Source: Comamonadaceae bacterium (GTDB taxonomy: Bacteria > Pseudomonadota > Gammaproteobacteria > Burkholderiales > Burkholderiaceae_C). Taken from it: a stretch of 64,000 nucleotides of DNA. Location of the stretch: positions 1-64,000 of the forward strand of contig CANGLW010000003.1 in the NCBI GenBank assembly GCA_947454955.1. The letters run 5' to 3'. Position numbers and translations under genes: made by a program. Shown here piece after piece: positions 41,379 to 50,315 of this stretch. Under the pieces are notes generated by a model, which had not been told where the DNA came from, searched no databases, and saw nothing but the letters and a program-made list of their open reading frames with translations. The first letter of the stretch is position 1, and the number at the start of each line of letters is the position of its first letter.

Positions 41379-42331
41379 TGCGCCGCATGAAGGCAGGGCT
41401 GAAACAGCGCGGTGCCGCGCTGCTCACCGCCATGCTCACCGTGGCCCTGGTGGCCACCTTGGCCGCGGGCGCCTTGTGGCAGCAATGGCGCGCGGTGGAG
41501 GTGGAACAGGCCCAGCGCACGCAGCAGCAAATGGGCTGGATTTTGCTCGGCGCGCAAGATTGGGCGCGACTGATTTTGCGCGAAGACGCCAACGCTGGAT
41601 CGGTGGACCATTTGTCTGAGCCGTGGGCACTGCCCTTGCAAGAAGCACGGCTCAAAAGTTTTCTCAACAGCGAAGCGCAAATTGACGAGACCGACAGCCT
41701 GGACCAAAGCTTTCTGTCGGGGCGCATCAGCGACTTGCAAGGGCGCTTGAACCTGCTCAACCTGGTGGACAACAAAAAGATCGACGCTGAGGCCTTCGAA
41801 GCCTTTGGCCGCTTGTTCGCCGCCCTGGGTTTACCGCCCAACACCTTGGTGGCTTTGACCCTGCAACTCAAAGACGCCACCCTGGGCCAAGGCTTGCTCA
41901 TGCCCGAGCGATTGACTGACCTGCAACGATTCGGCTTGAGCAGCCCCATGCTGCAAGCCCTCTCGCCTTTTGTCACCTTGCTGCCCAGCCGTACGCCGGT
42001 GAACCTCAACACCGCACCGCCCGAGGTGCTCATGGCCGTGCTGCCGGGTCTGGACGCGGCCGCGGCGCAAAACCTGGTTCGGCGTCGCGCCTCGGCGCAT
42101 TTCAAAAGCGTGGAGGAAGCCCTGCAAGCCGTGCCCGACCTCAAACCCGGGGTGCAGGTGAGCAACTTGAGCGTCTCAAGCCGATATTTCGAGGTGCGCG
42201 GCCTGCTGCGGCTGGACCGCCTGACGCTAGAACAGCTATCAATATTAGAGCGAGATAGCGGCCAAATACGGGTTTTATCCCGTCATACAGGCTCACTACA
42301 ATCACTCAGAGATGTCTACGCTGATCGTTGA
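41378..42331 (+). CDS. gspK: Type II secretion minor pseudopilin GspK
   Basis: A 317-residue tip pseudopilin. The N-terminus KQRGAALLTAMLTVALVATLAAGALW is the GspK-type cleavage signal. The alpha-domain insertion typical of GspK holds FLSGRISDLQGRLNLLNLVD, PVNLNTAPPEVLMAVLPGLD and SVEEALQAVPDL. It caps the pseudopilus. The ATG overlaps the gspJ stop by one base. A GCTATC/GATAGC inverted repeat lies in its last codons (42235-42259). Confidence 0.93.
   Translation: MRRMKAGLKQRGAALLTAMLTVALVATLAAGALWQQWRAVEVEQAQRTQQQMGWILLGAQDWARLILREDANAGSVDHLSEPWALPLQEARLKSFLNSEAQIDETDSLDQSFLSGRISDLQGRLNLLNLVDNKKIDAEAFEAFGRLFAALGLPPNTLVALTLQLKDATLGQGLLMPERLTDLQRFGLSSPMLQALSPFVTLLPSRTPVNLNTAPPEVLMAVLPGLDAAAAQNLVRRRASAHFKSVEEALQAVPDLKPGVQVSNLSVSSRYFEVRGLLRLDRLTLEQLSILERDSGQIRVLSRHTGSLQSLRDVYADR
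42235..42259. repeat. Inverted repeat GCTATC/GATAGC in the gspK 3-prime end
   Basis: Six-base arms around a 13-nt AT-rich centre. The surrounding residues (EQLSILERDSGQIRV) lie beyond the conserved GspK core. Confidence 0.4.
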
Positions 42332-43580
42332 TCTGAGCCAAGCCTGGCGGCATGCGCGTGCCGGGCTGGATTTTGTCTTGAGCCAGGACGGCGCAAGCCT
42401 GAGCCGCCAAGGCAACGCGGCGCCCGCTTTGCTGCCAGCGGCGACCGAACTCATCGCGGTGGTGCCGCCCCAGGCTTTGTCTTGGCATGTGCTGCGATTA
42501 CCCGAAGGCCTCAAGCTCAGCGCCCGCAGCGAACCCAACAAGTTACGCGCCGCGCTGGTGGGCCTCATGGAAGAGCAACTGCTGGCCGAGCCCGACACCC
42601 TGCACCTGGCGGTGTTTGAGCATGCGCAGCCCCAGCACCTGTGGGTGGCGGTGTGCGATGCCGCGGCCCTGCGCGCTGCCCTGAATGTGCTCGAAGATGC
42701 GGGCCGCGTGGTGCACCGTGTGGTGCCGGCTTACTCACCCACCGCCTCATCCGAGGTGCCCAGCTTGCACGTCGTGGGCGAGGACGCCGCGCAATTGGTG
42801 CTGTCTCATTCAGAAGGTGTGCTGTGCTTGAACGGCAGCGATGAGGCCTGGCGCTTGGTGCTGAATTTGCCCATCGTTGGCGCTTCGTCAACGCCGCTGC
42901 AAATTCACGCTGAACCCGCAGCCGTTCGGCAAGCTGAACTCAAGGCAGGCCGAGCGGTCACGCTTCAAACCCCGGCGCAACACCTGCTGCGCTTGATGGC
43001 CTCGCCCTTCAATCTGGCGCAGCACAACTTTGCGCAGTCGCGCCGTTTGCGCGGGCAAAAGCTGGTGGTGCAAGGGCTTCACAACCTTTGGCAGGCCCGT
43101 GCCTGGCGACCCGCGCGTGTGGGCTTGGCACTTCTCATTTTGGTGAACTTGGTCGGCATCAAGTTGCTGGCCTGGCAAGAACAAACGAACCTGCAAGCCA
43201 AGCGCGCACAAGCCGCACAAGTCTTGCAAGCCACCTTTCCTGAGGTGACCTTGGTGGTGGATGCGCCGCTGCAAATGGCGCGCTCCATGGCGCAGCTGCA
43301 ACGCGGCAGCGCGGTCGATCTGAGCTTGGCCCTGCAAACCCTGGCGCAAACCCTGCCGCAAGCCAAGGTCAGTGGCTTGGTGATGTCGGCCACCGAGGTG
43401 CGCTTGCAAGGTTTGGCGCTGGACGCGACACAGACCAGCCAATTGCAAGCCGCGTTCAAAGCCGCTGGCGTTGCCGCGCAGGCCATGGGCCAGGACTGGG
43501 TTTTAGGCGTGAATGCAGGCGCCAGCTCAGGGATAAGTGCAGGGATAAGTGCAGGGACAAATTCGGGGGTAAAACCATGA
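42312..43580 (+). CDS. gspL: Type II secretion inner membrane protein GspL
   Basis: A 422-residue bitopic protein. The cytoplasmic actin-like domain (residues 1-~250) binds GspE, a membrane helix follows (RVGLALLILVNLVGIKLLAW, ~270-290), then a periplasmic ferredoxin-like domain (SLALQTLAQTLPQAKVSGLVMSATEVRLQGLALD). Start overlaps gspK by 20 nt. The last ~20 residues come from a 12-bp tandem repeat (AGTGCAGGGATA-type) encoding GISAGISAG, outside the fold. Confidence 0.93.
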   Translation: MSTLIVDLSQAWRHARAGLDFVLSQDGASLSRQGNAAPALLPAATELIAVVPPQALSWHVLRLPEGLKLSARSEPNKLRAALVGLMEEQLLAEPDTLHLAVFEHAQPQHLWVAVCDAAALRAALNVLEDAGRVVHRVVPAYSPTASSEVPSLHVVGEDAAQLVLSHSEGVLCLNGSDEAWRLVLNLPIVGASSTPLQIHAEPAAVRQAELKAGRAVTLQTPAQHLLRLMASPFNLAQHNFAQSRRLRGQKLVVQGLHNLWQARAWRPARVGLALLILVNLVGIKLLAWQEQTNLQAKRAQAAQVLQATFPEVTLVVDAPLQMARSMAQLQRGSAVDLSLALQTLAQTLPQAKVSGLVMSATEVRLQGLALDATQTSQLQAAFKAAGVAAQAMGQDWVLGVNAGASSGISAGISAGTNSGVKP

Positions 43581-44059
43581 GCTCAGCCCTCTTGCCCTTG
43601 AAAAACTTCTGGCAAAAACTGCAGCCGCGTGAACGCACCGGCTTGGGCGTGGCGGCCAGTTTGTTGATCATCTATGTGATGTGGGCGCTGTGGTTACTGC
43701 CTGCTTGGCGCGTGCTGGACAACGCACCCGCCCAACACCGCGCCTTGGATGAATCCTTGGCGCGCATGGTGCACATGCAAAGCCAGGTGCAAGCGCTGCG
43801 CAGCCAAAACAAGGGCAGCACGACAGACTCTGCTAAGGCGCGAATCGAACGCAGCCTGGGCACGCTCGGCGATGGCGCCAAGCTTGAAGCACAAGGCGAC
43901 CAAATCGTGGTTACTCTTAAAAACATAGCGCCCACCCAGCTTGCTGTCTGGTTGAACGACCTGCAACAGCAACAACTGGCGGTGCAAAGCGGCCAAATTC
44001 AAGCCTCAGGTGCTGAGCCCCTGTGGAGTGGCCGCTTGAACTTCAAGGGTGCGCCATGA
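43577..44059 (+). CDS. gspM: Type II secretion inner membrane protein GspM
   Basis: A 160-residue bitopic protein: short cytoplasmic start with the family phrase FWQKLQPRERTGLGVAA, one membrane helix (LLIIYVMWALWLLPAW), a coiled coil (LDESLARMVHMQSQVQALRSQ) and a small periplasmic fold. It partners GspL. ATGA overlap with gspL. Confidence 0.93.
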   Translation: MSSALLPLKNFWQKLQPRERTGLGVAASLLIIYVMWALWLLPAWRVLDNAPAQHRALDESLARMVHMQSQVQALRSQNKGSTTDSAKARIERSLGTLGDGAKLEAQGDQIVVTLKNIAPTQLAVWLNDLQQQQLAVQSGQIQASGAEPLWSGRLNFKGAP

Positions 44060-44826
44060 GTGTGCGCAGCTACCTTGGCTTAGGCCTGTGCGCCGTTGCA
44101 GGTGCCTTGCTGGCCACCGTTGCGCTGGCCCCGGCCGCGTGGCTCAGCAAGGCCGTCAACAACGCCACCGAGGGCCGCGTGCTGCTCTCAGGCGCGCAAG
44201 GCACGGTGTGGACAGGCTCGTCGCAACTGGTGCTCAGCGGTGGTCCGCAAAGCCAAAGTGCCAGCCGTTTGCCCGATGGTGTGCAGTGGCAAGTGCGCCC
44301 AAGCTGGACGGGCCTGCGCTTGACCCTCACCGCGCCTTGCTGCGCACCGCAAGGCCTGCAACTCGATGTGGGTCTGCAAGGCTTGGGTCTGGCCTTGACT
44401 TTGCAAGACCAACAAAGCCGCTGGCCTGCGCAGTTGCTGGCGGGTTTGGGCACGCCTTGGAACACCCTGCAGTTGCAAGGCGACTTGAGCCTGCAAAGCC
44501 AAAACTTAACGCTCAACCTCGCCACCCAAAACTGGACCAGCACCGGACAGTTGGTGCTGCAAGCCCAGGGCATGAGTTCGCAGCTCAGCACCCTGCGCCC
44601 CATGGGCAGCTACATCCTCACCCTGCAAGGCGGGGCCACGCCCACCTTGCAGTTGCAAACCGCGCAAGGGCCGCTGCGTTTGAGCGGCGAAGGCTTGTGG
44701 GTGGGTGGGCGTTTGCGTTTCACAGGTGAGGCCAGTGCCGAGCCTGCCCAAGAGGCCGAACTGGCCAATTTGCTTAACATCATGGGGCGGCGCAACGGCG
44801 CGCGCTCTGTCATCACCCTGGGCTGA
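44056..44826 (+). CDS. gspN: Type II secretion protein GspN
   Basis: A 256-residue protein with an N-terminal membrane helix (YLGLGLCAVAGALLATVALAPAAWL) and a beta-rich periplasmic part (EGRVLLSGAQGTVWTGSSQLVLSGG) typical of GspN. GspN is optional in many systems; its role is unclear. The start at 44056 overlaps gspM by 4 nt. Confidence 0.9.
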   Translation: MSVRSYLGLGLCAVAGALLATVALAPAAWLSKAVNNATEGRVLLSGAQGTVWTGSSQLVLSGGPQSQSASRLPDGVQWQVRPSWTGLRLTLTAPCCAPQGLQLDVGLQGLGLALTLQDQQSRWPAQLLAGLGTPWNTLQLQGDLSLQSQNLTLNLATQNWTSTGQLVLQAQGMSSQLSTLRPMGSYILTLQGGATPTLQLQTAQGPLRLSGEGLWVGGRLRFTGEASAEPAQEAELANLLNIMGRRNGARSVITLG

Positions 44827-44828
44827 TC

Positions 44829-46916
44829 ATGCGAAACCAACACCATGCCGCTTGGCTCTTGCCTACCTTGCTTGCCTTGTGGGTGCACAGCGCCTGGGCA
44901 CAAACCCCGGGCATCAACCAAGACAAACCCGGTGGCCCGGTCACCTTGAATTTTATGAACGCGGACATTGAAGCGGTGTCGCGCGCCATGGGCAGCATCA
45001 CCGGCAAACAGGTGGTGGTGGACCCGCGCGTCAAAGGCACGGTGAGCTTGAGCACCGACCAGCCCGTCAACAGCGCCACCGCCTACAACCAGTTTTTGAC
45101 CGTGCTGCGTTTGCAAGGCTTTGCGGTGGTTGAATCCGGCGGCTTGCTCAAGGTGGTGCCTGAGGCCGATGCCAAACTGCAAACTGGCGTGGTGGCCGCC
45201 ACCGCACCAGGCACCAGCCAGATCTTGACGCAGGTCTTCAAGCTCAACCACGAGAACGCGGCTAACCTGGTGCCGGTGCTGCGCCCGCTCATCAGCCCGA
45301 ACAACACCATCAACCACAACCCGGGCAACAACTCCCTGGTCATCACCGACTACGCCGACAACCTGCAGCGCATGGCGCGCATCATCAACGCGATGGATGT
45401 GGCCAATGGCAGCGATGTGGAAATCGTGCCGCTCAAGCACGCGATTGCTTCTGACCTGGCGGTGCTGGTCACACGTTTGCTCGACCCAGCCACCGCGGGC
45501 GCACCCGCGCCAGGCGGGGCAGACGCCACTTTCAAAACCACGGTGTTGCCTGAGCCACGCGCCAACGCGCTCATCATCCGCGCGGCCAACCCGGCCCGTG
45601 TGGCGCTGGTCAAGTCGCTCATTGACAAGCTCGACCAACCCACCGCCGGTGGCACAGCCAGCGGCAACATCAACGTGGTGTATTTGAAAAATGCCGACGC
45701 TACCAAACTGGCCGCCACGCTGCGCGGCATTTTGACCGGGCAGGTCAGCAACCCTGGTAGTAACCCTGGCTTGTCAGGCATGCAACCAGGTGCTCTAGCG
45801 CCCATCAATGCCGCAGCGCCCGGCTCGAGCTTCAACACCAGCACACCAGCCGCTCAGCCCGGTGGGCAGGTGCAGGCCGACCCGTCCACCAACTCGCTCA
45901 TCATCACCGCGCCCGAACCACAGTACCGGCAACTGCGCGCGGTCATCGACAAGCTTGATGCGCGTCGTGCCCAAGTGTTTGTGGAGAGCTTGATTGCCGA
46001 GGTGAACTCCGACCGTGCGGCAGAAATCGGCATTCAGTGGCAAGGCCCGATCGGCAAAGCGGGTGATGCCACCGTGGGTTTGTTGGGCACCAATTTCGGC
46101 ACCGGCGCACGCAATATTTTCAACCTCTCGCAAGGCACCACCGCGCCTGCACCCGGCTTGAATGTGGGCGCGGCGCAAAACATCAACGGCGTTTATGTGC
46201 TGGGTTTCTTGGGCCGCTTGCTGGAACAAAACGGTGACGGCAATGTGCTGTCCACACCCAATTTGCTCACCCTGGACAACGAAGAAGCCAAGATTGTGGT
46301 GGGCCAAAACGTACCCTTTTTAACCGGCCAATACACCAACGCGAATGTGGGCGGCACCGGTGCGGTCAACCCGTTTCAAACCATTGAGCGCAAAGACGTG
46401 GGCCTGACCCTTCGCGTCAAACCGCAGGTGAGCGAGAACGGCACCGTCAAGCTGCAAATCTTCCAAGAGGTCTCCAGTGTTGACCCCGCCTCGCTGGCCT
46501 CGCCCAGCGGCATCACCACCAACAAACGATCGATCGAGTCGAATGTGTTGGTGCAAGACGGCTCGGTGGTGGTGCTTGGTGGCCTGCTGCAAGACCAGTA
46601 TTCGGGCGATCAAAGCCGGGTGCCCGGCCTGGCTGACATTCCGATTTTTGGTAACCTGTTCAAGAGCGAAACCCGCGGCCGCAAGAAAACCAACCTGATG
46701 GTGTTCCTGCGCCCGGTGGTGTTGCGTGATGCGGATTCCTTAGAGAACTTGTCGATGGACCGCTACACCCAAATGCGTGGCGCGCAACAAGGCGCGCAAC
46801 CGCAACCCAACCAGATCTTCCCGATCAACAGCGCACCGGTGTTGCCCGCTGCCGAAGGGCGTGCACCAGCATCGGCGTCCACCGCACCTGCAGCCACCAA
46901 CACCCCCGCACGCTGA
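44829..46916 (+). CDS. gspD: Type II secretion outer membrane secretin GspD
   Basis: A 695-residue secretin. A signal peptide (LLPTLLALWVHSAWA) is followed by N0 (VTLNFMNADIEAVSRAMGSITGKQVVVDP), N1, N2 and N3 domains separated by Gly/Pro/Asn linkers (one at about 300-345), and the C-terminal secretin domain (VLSTPNLLTLDNEEAKIVVGQNVPF, VGLTLRVKPQVSENGTVKLQI, VVVLGGLLQDQYSG, GLADIPIFGNLFKS). It forms the exit pore. A ~55-residue Pro/Ala tail (from LSMDRYTQMRGAQQGAQ) may bind a pilotin. Confidence 0.96.
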   Translation: MRNQHHAAWLLPTLLALWVHSAWAQTPGINQDKPGGPVTLNFMNADIEAVSRAMGSITGKQVVVDPRVKGTVSLSTDQPVNSATAYNQFLTVLRLQGFAVVESGGLLKVVPEADAKLQTGVVAATAPGTSQILTQVFKLNHENAANLVPVLRPLISPNNTINHNPGNNSLVITDYADNLQRMARIINAMDVANGSDVEIVPLKHAIASDLAVLVTRLLDPATAGAPAPGGADATFKTTVLPEPRANALIIRAANPARVALVKSLIDKLDQPTAGGTASGNINVVYLKNADATKLAATLRGILTGQVSNPGSNPGLSGMQPGALAPINAAAPGSSFNTSTPAAQPGGQVQADPSTNSLIITAPEPQYRQLRAVIDKLDARRAQVFVESLIAEVNSDRAAEIGIQWQGPIGKAGDATVGLLGTNFGTGARNIFNLSQGTTAPAPGLNVGAAQNINGVYVLGFLGRLLEQNGDGNVLSTPNLLTLDNEEAKIVVGQNVPFLTGQYTNANVGGTGAVNPFQTIERKDVGLTLRVKPQVSENGTVKLQIFQEVSSVDPASLASPSGITTNKRSIESNVLVQDGSVVVLGGLLQDQYSGDQSRVPGLADIPIFGNLFKSETRGRKKTNLMVFLRPVVLRDADSLENLSMDRYTQMRGAQQGAQPQPNQIFPINSAPVLPAAEGRAPASASTAPAATNTPAR

Positions 46917-46919
46917 GCC

Positions 46920-48308
46920 ATGCGTTACCCCCTGCCCTACGCTTTTGCCCGCACCCAGCAGGTGCTGCTGGAGGACGACGGGCAGTCGACCACCCTGTGG
47001 GTGCACCCGGGCAGCAACTTGAGTGGTGTGGGTGAAGTCACGCGCGTGCATGAGGTGCAGCACCTCGCGCAACTCAGCGCGCCCGAATTGCAGCAACGCA
47101 TCAGCAGCGCCTATGCGCAAAGCGACAGCAGTGCGGCCACGGTGATTGGCGAGGTGCAGAGTGATGCCGACCTCTCGCGCATGATGCAAGAGCTGCCCGC
47201 GGTGGAAGACCTGCTGGAAACCATGGACGATGCGCCCATCATCCGCATGCTCAACGCGCTGCTCACCCAGGCCGCGCGCGATGGCGCGAGTGACATCCAC
47301 ATCGAGCCTTATGAGAGGCATTCGGTGGTGCGTTTTCGTGTGGATGGCACCCTGCGCGAGGTGGTGCAACCCAACCGCGCGCTGCACGCTGCGCTCATCT
47401 CGCGCCTGAAAATCATGGCCGAGATCGACATTTCAGAAAAGCGTTTGCCGCAAGACGGTCGCATCTCGCTGCGCATTGGCACCCGGGCCATGGACGTTCG
47501 GGTGAGCACCCTGCCCAGTGCACATGGCGAGCGCGCGGTGCTGCGTTTGCTGGACAAATCTCAAAGCCAATTGACCCTGGAATCCATTGGCATGAAGGGT
47601 TCCGTGCTCTCAAATTTAGAGCATTTGATTTCTCAGCCGCACGGCATCATTTTGGTCACCGGCCCCACCGGCTCGGGCAAAACCACCACGCTGTACGCGG
47701 CCTTGAGCCGTTTGGATGGGCACAGCAGCAACATCATGACGGTGGAAGACCCGATTGAGTACGAGCTTGCAGGTGTGGGCCAAACCCAAGTGAACGCCAA
47801 GATTGATTTGACCTTTGCCAAGGCCCTGCGCGCCATCCTGCGCCAAGACCCGGATGTGATCATGATTGGCGAGATTCGTGATTTTGAAACCGCGCAAATC
47901 GCCATCCAGGCCTCGCTCACTGGTCACCTGGTACTGGCCACCTTGCACACCAACGACGCGTCCAGCGCGGTGACCCGTTTGATCGACATGGGCGTGGAGC
48001 CTTTTCTGCTCAGCTCGTCCCTGTTGGGGGTGCTGGCCCAACGCTTGGTGCGCAAAACCTGCACCGCTTGTGGTGGCGCCGGTTGCGAAGCCTGCGCTCA
48101 CTCAGGCTACCAAGGCCGCACCGGCATTTTTGAATTGCTGCAAGCCGATGACCATCTGCGCGAACTCATCCACCAAGGCGCTGCTGAAGCAGACATCCGC
48201 GCAGCAGCTCAGCGCGCGGGCATGGTGCTGATGCGTGAAGACGGCCAAGCCTTGGTGGACCAGGGCATCACCACGCGCGAAGAGTTGCTGCGCGTGACCC
48301 GCGATTAA
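46920..48308 (+). CDS. gspE: Type II secretion ATPase GspE
   Basis: A 462-residue AAA+ ATPase. N1E/N2E domains occupy residues 1-~235, with [20 protein letters not shown]. The Walker A motif [10 protein letters not shown] is at 248-257, Walker B lies in [12 protein letters not shown], and [12 protein letters not shown] follows. The zinc knuckle [12 protein letters not shown] is intact. It powers pseudopilus assembly. Its stop codon TAA shares three bases with the stop of the opposite-strand acyltransferase gene. Confidence 0.96.
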   Translation: MRYPLPYAFARTQQVLLEDDGQSTTLWVHPGSNLSGVGEVTRVHEVQHLAQLSAPELQQRISSAYAQSDSSAATVIGEVQSDADLSRMMQELPAVEDLLETMDDAPIIRMLNALLTQAARDGASDIHIEPYERHSVVRFRVDGTLREVVQPNRALHAALISRLKIMAEIDISEKRLPQDGRISLRIGTRAMDVRVSTLPSAHGERAVLRLLDKSQSQLTLESIGMKGSVLSNLEHLISQPHGIILVTGPTGSGKTTTLYAALSRLDGHSSNIMTVEDPIEYELAGVGQTQVNAKIDLTFAKALRAILRQDPDVIMIGEIRDFETAQIAIQASLTGHLVLATLHTNDASSAVTRLIDMGVEPFLLSSSLLGVLAQRLVRKTCTACGGAGCEACAHSGYQGRTGIFELLQADDHLRELIHQGAAEADIRAAAQRAGMVLMREDGQALVDQGITTREELLRVTRD

Positions 48309-49024
48309 CGCCCATGCAACCAGCCCCAAGCCATGATCAAGCCGATCATCACCGGCTGATGCACCAGGTAATACAACAAGCTGTGGCGGCCCAGCCATGT
48401 CAAAGGCGAGAGCTGGCGCGGCAAGCGCAACGCTGCAAGGTATGGGCCCCAAGTTCTGGCCAACACCGCACCCCACAACATCACACCCCACCAGGGCAAC
48501 AGGGGCACGTGGTCTTCGGTCATCGGTTTGTGGCTGATCAGGCCCAGCCAGTTGAGTGCTGGCGTGTTGAACACCGCCAAATTGAACTGGCTGTGCAGCC
48601 AAGGGGCGGCTTGTTGCAGGGCCACGATGCAAGCGCCCAGCACCAACAACTTGGCGTTATTCAATCGCAAGGCCAAACGAGTCAGCAGCGTCATCACCGC
48701 CACGCCGTGCAGCACGCCAAAGTAAATGAAGCTGCTCGGAAACATGAGGTAGGAGCCTGCGCTGACCAAGAGCGCAGCACCCACAATTTGCGCCCAACGC
48801 CGCCAAAAACGTGGCCAGGGCGGGTTCATGGTGCAGGCCGCACCTGCGCACAGCAAAAACAAACTCACAATCGCGGTGCGCTGCGCAGTCCACAACACGT
48901 CGTTGTAAAAATCGGCCTTCAAGTAGCCGGCGTGTTGCAGGTCAAAGCAAAAATGAAACACGGTCATCCACACCATGGCCGCACCACGTGCACCATCGAG
49001 CGCAGCCCACCGTTCTGACCTCAT
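48305..49024 (-). CDS. DUF1624 / heparan-alpha-glucosaminide N-acetyltransferase-type membrane protein
   Basis: A 239-residue multi-pass membrane protein with about seven hydrophobic helices. The start [25 protein letters not shown] is typical of DUF1624 acyltransferases (conserved Asp, Arg and His), followed by [36 protein letters not shown] and a C-terminal [20 protein letters not shown]. It probably transfers acyl groups to sugars in the envelope. It fills the exact gap between gspE and gspF on the other strand: its stop overlaps the gspE stop, and its ATG (49024-49022) overlaps the gspF ATG (49023-49025) in the sequence CATG. Confidence 0.87.
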   Translation of the reverse strand: MRSERWAALDGARGAAMVWMTVFHFCFDLQHAGYLKADFYNDVLWTAQRTAIVSLFLLCAGAACTMNPPWPRFWRRWAQIVGAALLVSAGSYLMFPSSFIYFGVLHGVAVMTLLTRLALRLNNAKLLVLGACIVALQQAAPWLHSQFNLAVFNTPALNWLGLISHKPMTEDHVPLLPWWGVMLWGAVLARTWGPYLAALRLPRQLSPLTWLGRHSLLYYLVHQPVMIGLIMAWGWLHGR

Positions 49025-50222
49025 GCCTGCCTACTCCTTCAAAGCCCTGGATGCCCAAGGCAACCACCGTAGCGGCATCATAGACGCGGACAGTGTCAAA
49101 GCCGCGCGGCACCAGCTGCGCGCGCAGTCGCTCATTCCCTTAGAGGTAACGCCGGGTGCCAAAACCACACTGGGTGGCCCGCGCCGCCTGATGAGCACCA
49201 CCACCTTGGCGGTGTGGACGCGCCAACTCGCAGGTCTGGTGAGTGCAGGCTTGCCCCTGGAACGCGCCTTGAGTTCTTTGTCGGACGAAGCCGACTCGCC
49301 TGCCCTGGCCGGCCTCATGGGCACGCTGCGCAGCGAGGTCAACGCCGGTGCCACTTTTGGCGCAGCCCTGGCCCAGCACCCGCGCGAGTTCTCCGACATC
49401 TACCGCGCGGTCATCGCCGCGGGTGAGCAAAGCGGCAATTTAGGTTTGGTGCTGGAGCGATTGGCCGACGACCTGGAAGAACAACAAGCCCTCAAAAGCA
49501 AACTGATGGGTGCGGCGCTGTACCCGGGCATTGTGTCGCTGGTGGCCTTGTTCATCGTCATGTTTTTGATGACCTATGTGGTGCCCCAAGTGGCTGGGGT
49601 GTTCACCGGCACGCAGCGCGCCCTGCCCTGGCTCACGGTGGCCATGCTGTCTTTGAGCGAGCTGGTGCGTGTGCACGGCTGGTGGTTGTTGCTGCTGGCC
49701 CTGGCCGCTGGCGCAGGTGTGGCGGGCCTGTACCGCCAGGAAGGCCCACGCCTGACCATGGACGCCGCGTTTTTGCGCCTGCCGGTGATCGGGCGCTTGG
49801 CCCGCGGCTACAACGCGGCGCGTTTTGCATCCACCCTGGCCATGCTCAGTGCCGCGGGGGTGCCCATCCTCAAAGCCTTGCAGGCCGCAGCGCAAACCCT
49901 GAACAACCGCGCCATGCGCAGCGATGCTTTGGAGGCCCTGGTGATGGTGCGCGAAGGCGCGCCCCTGGCCTCGGCCCTGGCCCAGCACCCCAGGTTCCCG
50001 GGCCTGCTGGCCATGTTCGCCCGCCTGGGCGAACAAACCGGCCAACTGCCCGACATGCTGCAACGCGCCGCACGCCAGCTGGGCAACGACGTGCAACGCC
50101 GCGCCCTGCAACTCGCCACCCTGCTCGAACCCCTGCTGATTGTGGCCATGGGCCTGGTGGTCATGCTCATCGTGCTGGCCGTGCTGCTGCCCATCATCCA
50201 GATGAACACCTGGGTGAAGTGA
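49023..50222 (+). CDS. gspF: Type II secretion inner membrane platform protein GspF
   Basis: A 399-residue platform protein with two homologous cytoplasmic helical bundles and three membrane helices: YSFKALDAQGNHRSGIIDADS at the start, TRQLAGLVSAGLPLERALSSL, AAGEQSGNLGLVLERLADDLE, then FASTLAMLSAAGVPILKALQAAAQ and RLGEQTGQLPDMLQRAARQL in the second half. It converts ATPase motion into pilus extrusion. There is no room for an RBS outside the opposite gene, so its translation signals lie within that antisense coding region. Confidence 0.95.
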   Translation: MPAYSFKALDAQGNHRSGIIDADSVKAARHQLRAQSLIPLEVTPGAKTTLGGPRRLMSTTTLAVWTRQLAGLVSAGLPLERALSSLSDEADSPALAGLMGTLRSEVNAGATFGAALAQHPREFSDIYRAVIAAGEQSGNLGLVLERLADDLEEQQALKSKLMGAALYPGIVSLVALFIVMFLMTYVVPQVAGVFTGTQRALPWLTVAMLSLSELVRVHGWWLLLLALAAGAGVAGLYRQEGPRLTMDAAFLRLPVIGRLARGYNAARFASTLAMLSAAGVPILKALQAAAQTLNNRAMRSDALEALVMVREGAPLASALAQHPRFPGLLAMFARLGEQTGQLPDMLQRAARQLGNDVQRRALQLATLLEPLLIVAMGLVVMLIVLAVLLPIIQMNTWVK

Positions 50223-50315
50223 TAAATAGTGAAAATATATTGATATTATGGTCAGATTGAAGTAAGCTATCATAAGAAAAATCGTTTCCTTTCAAACGTA
50301 GAAAGGGAGGCGATC

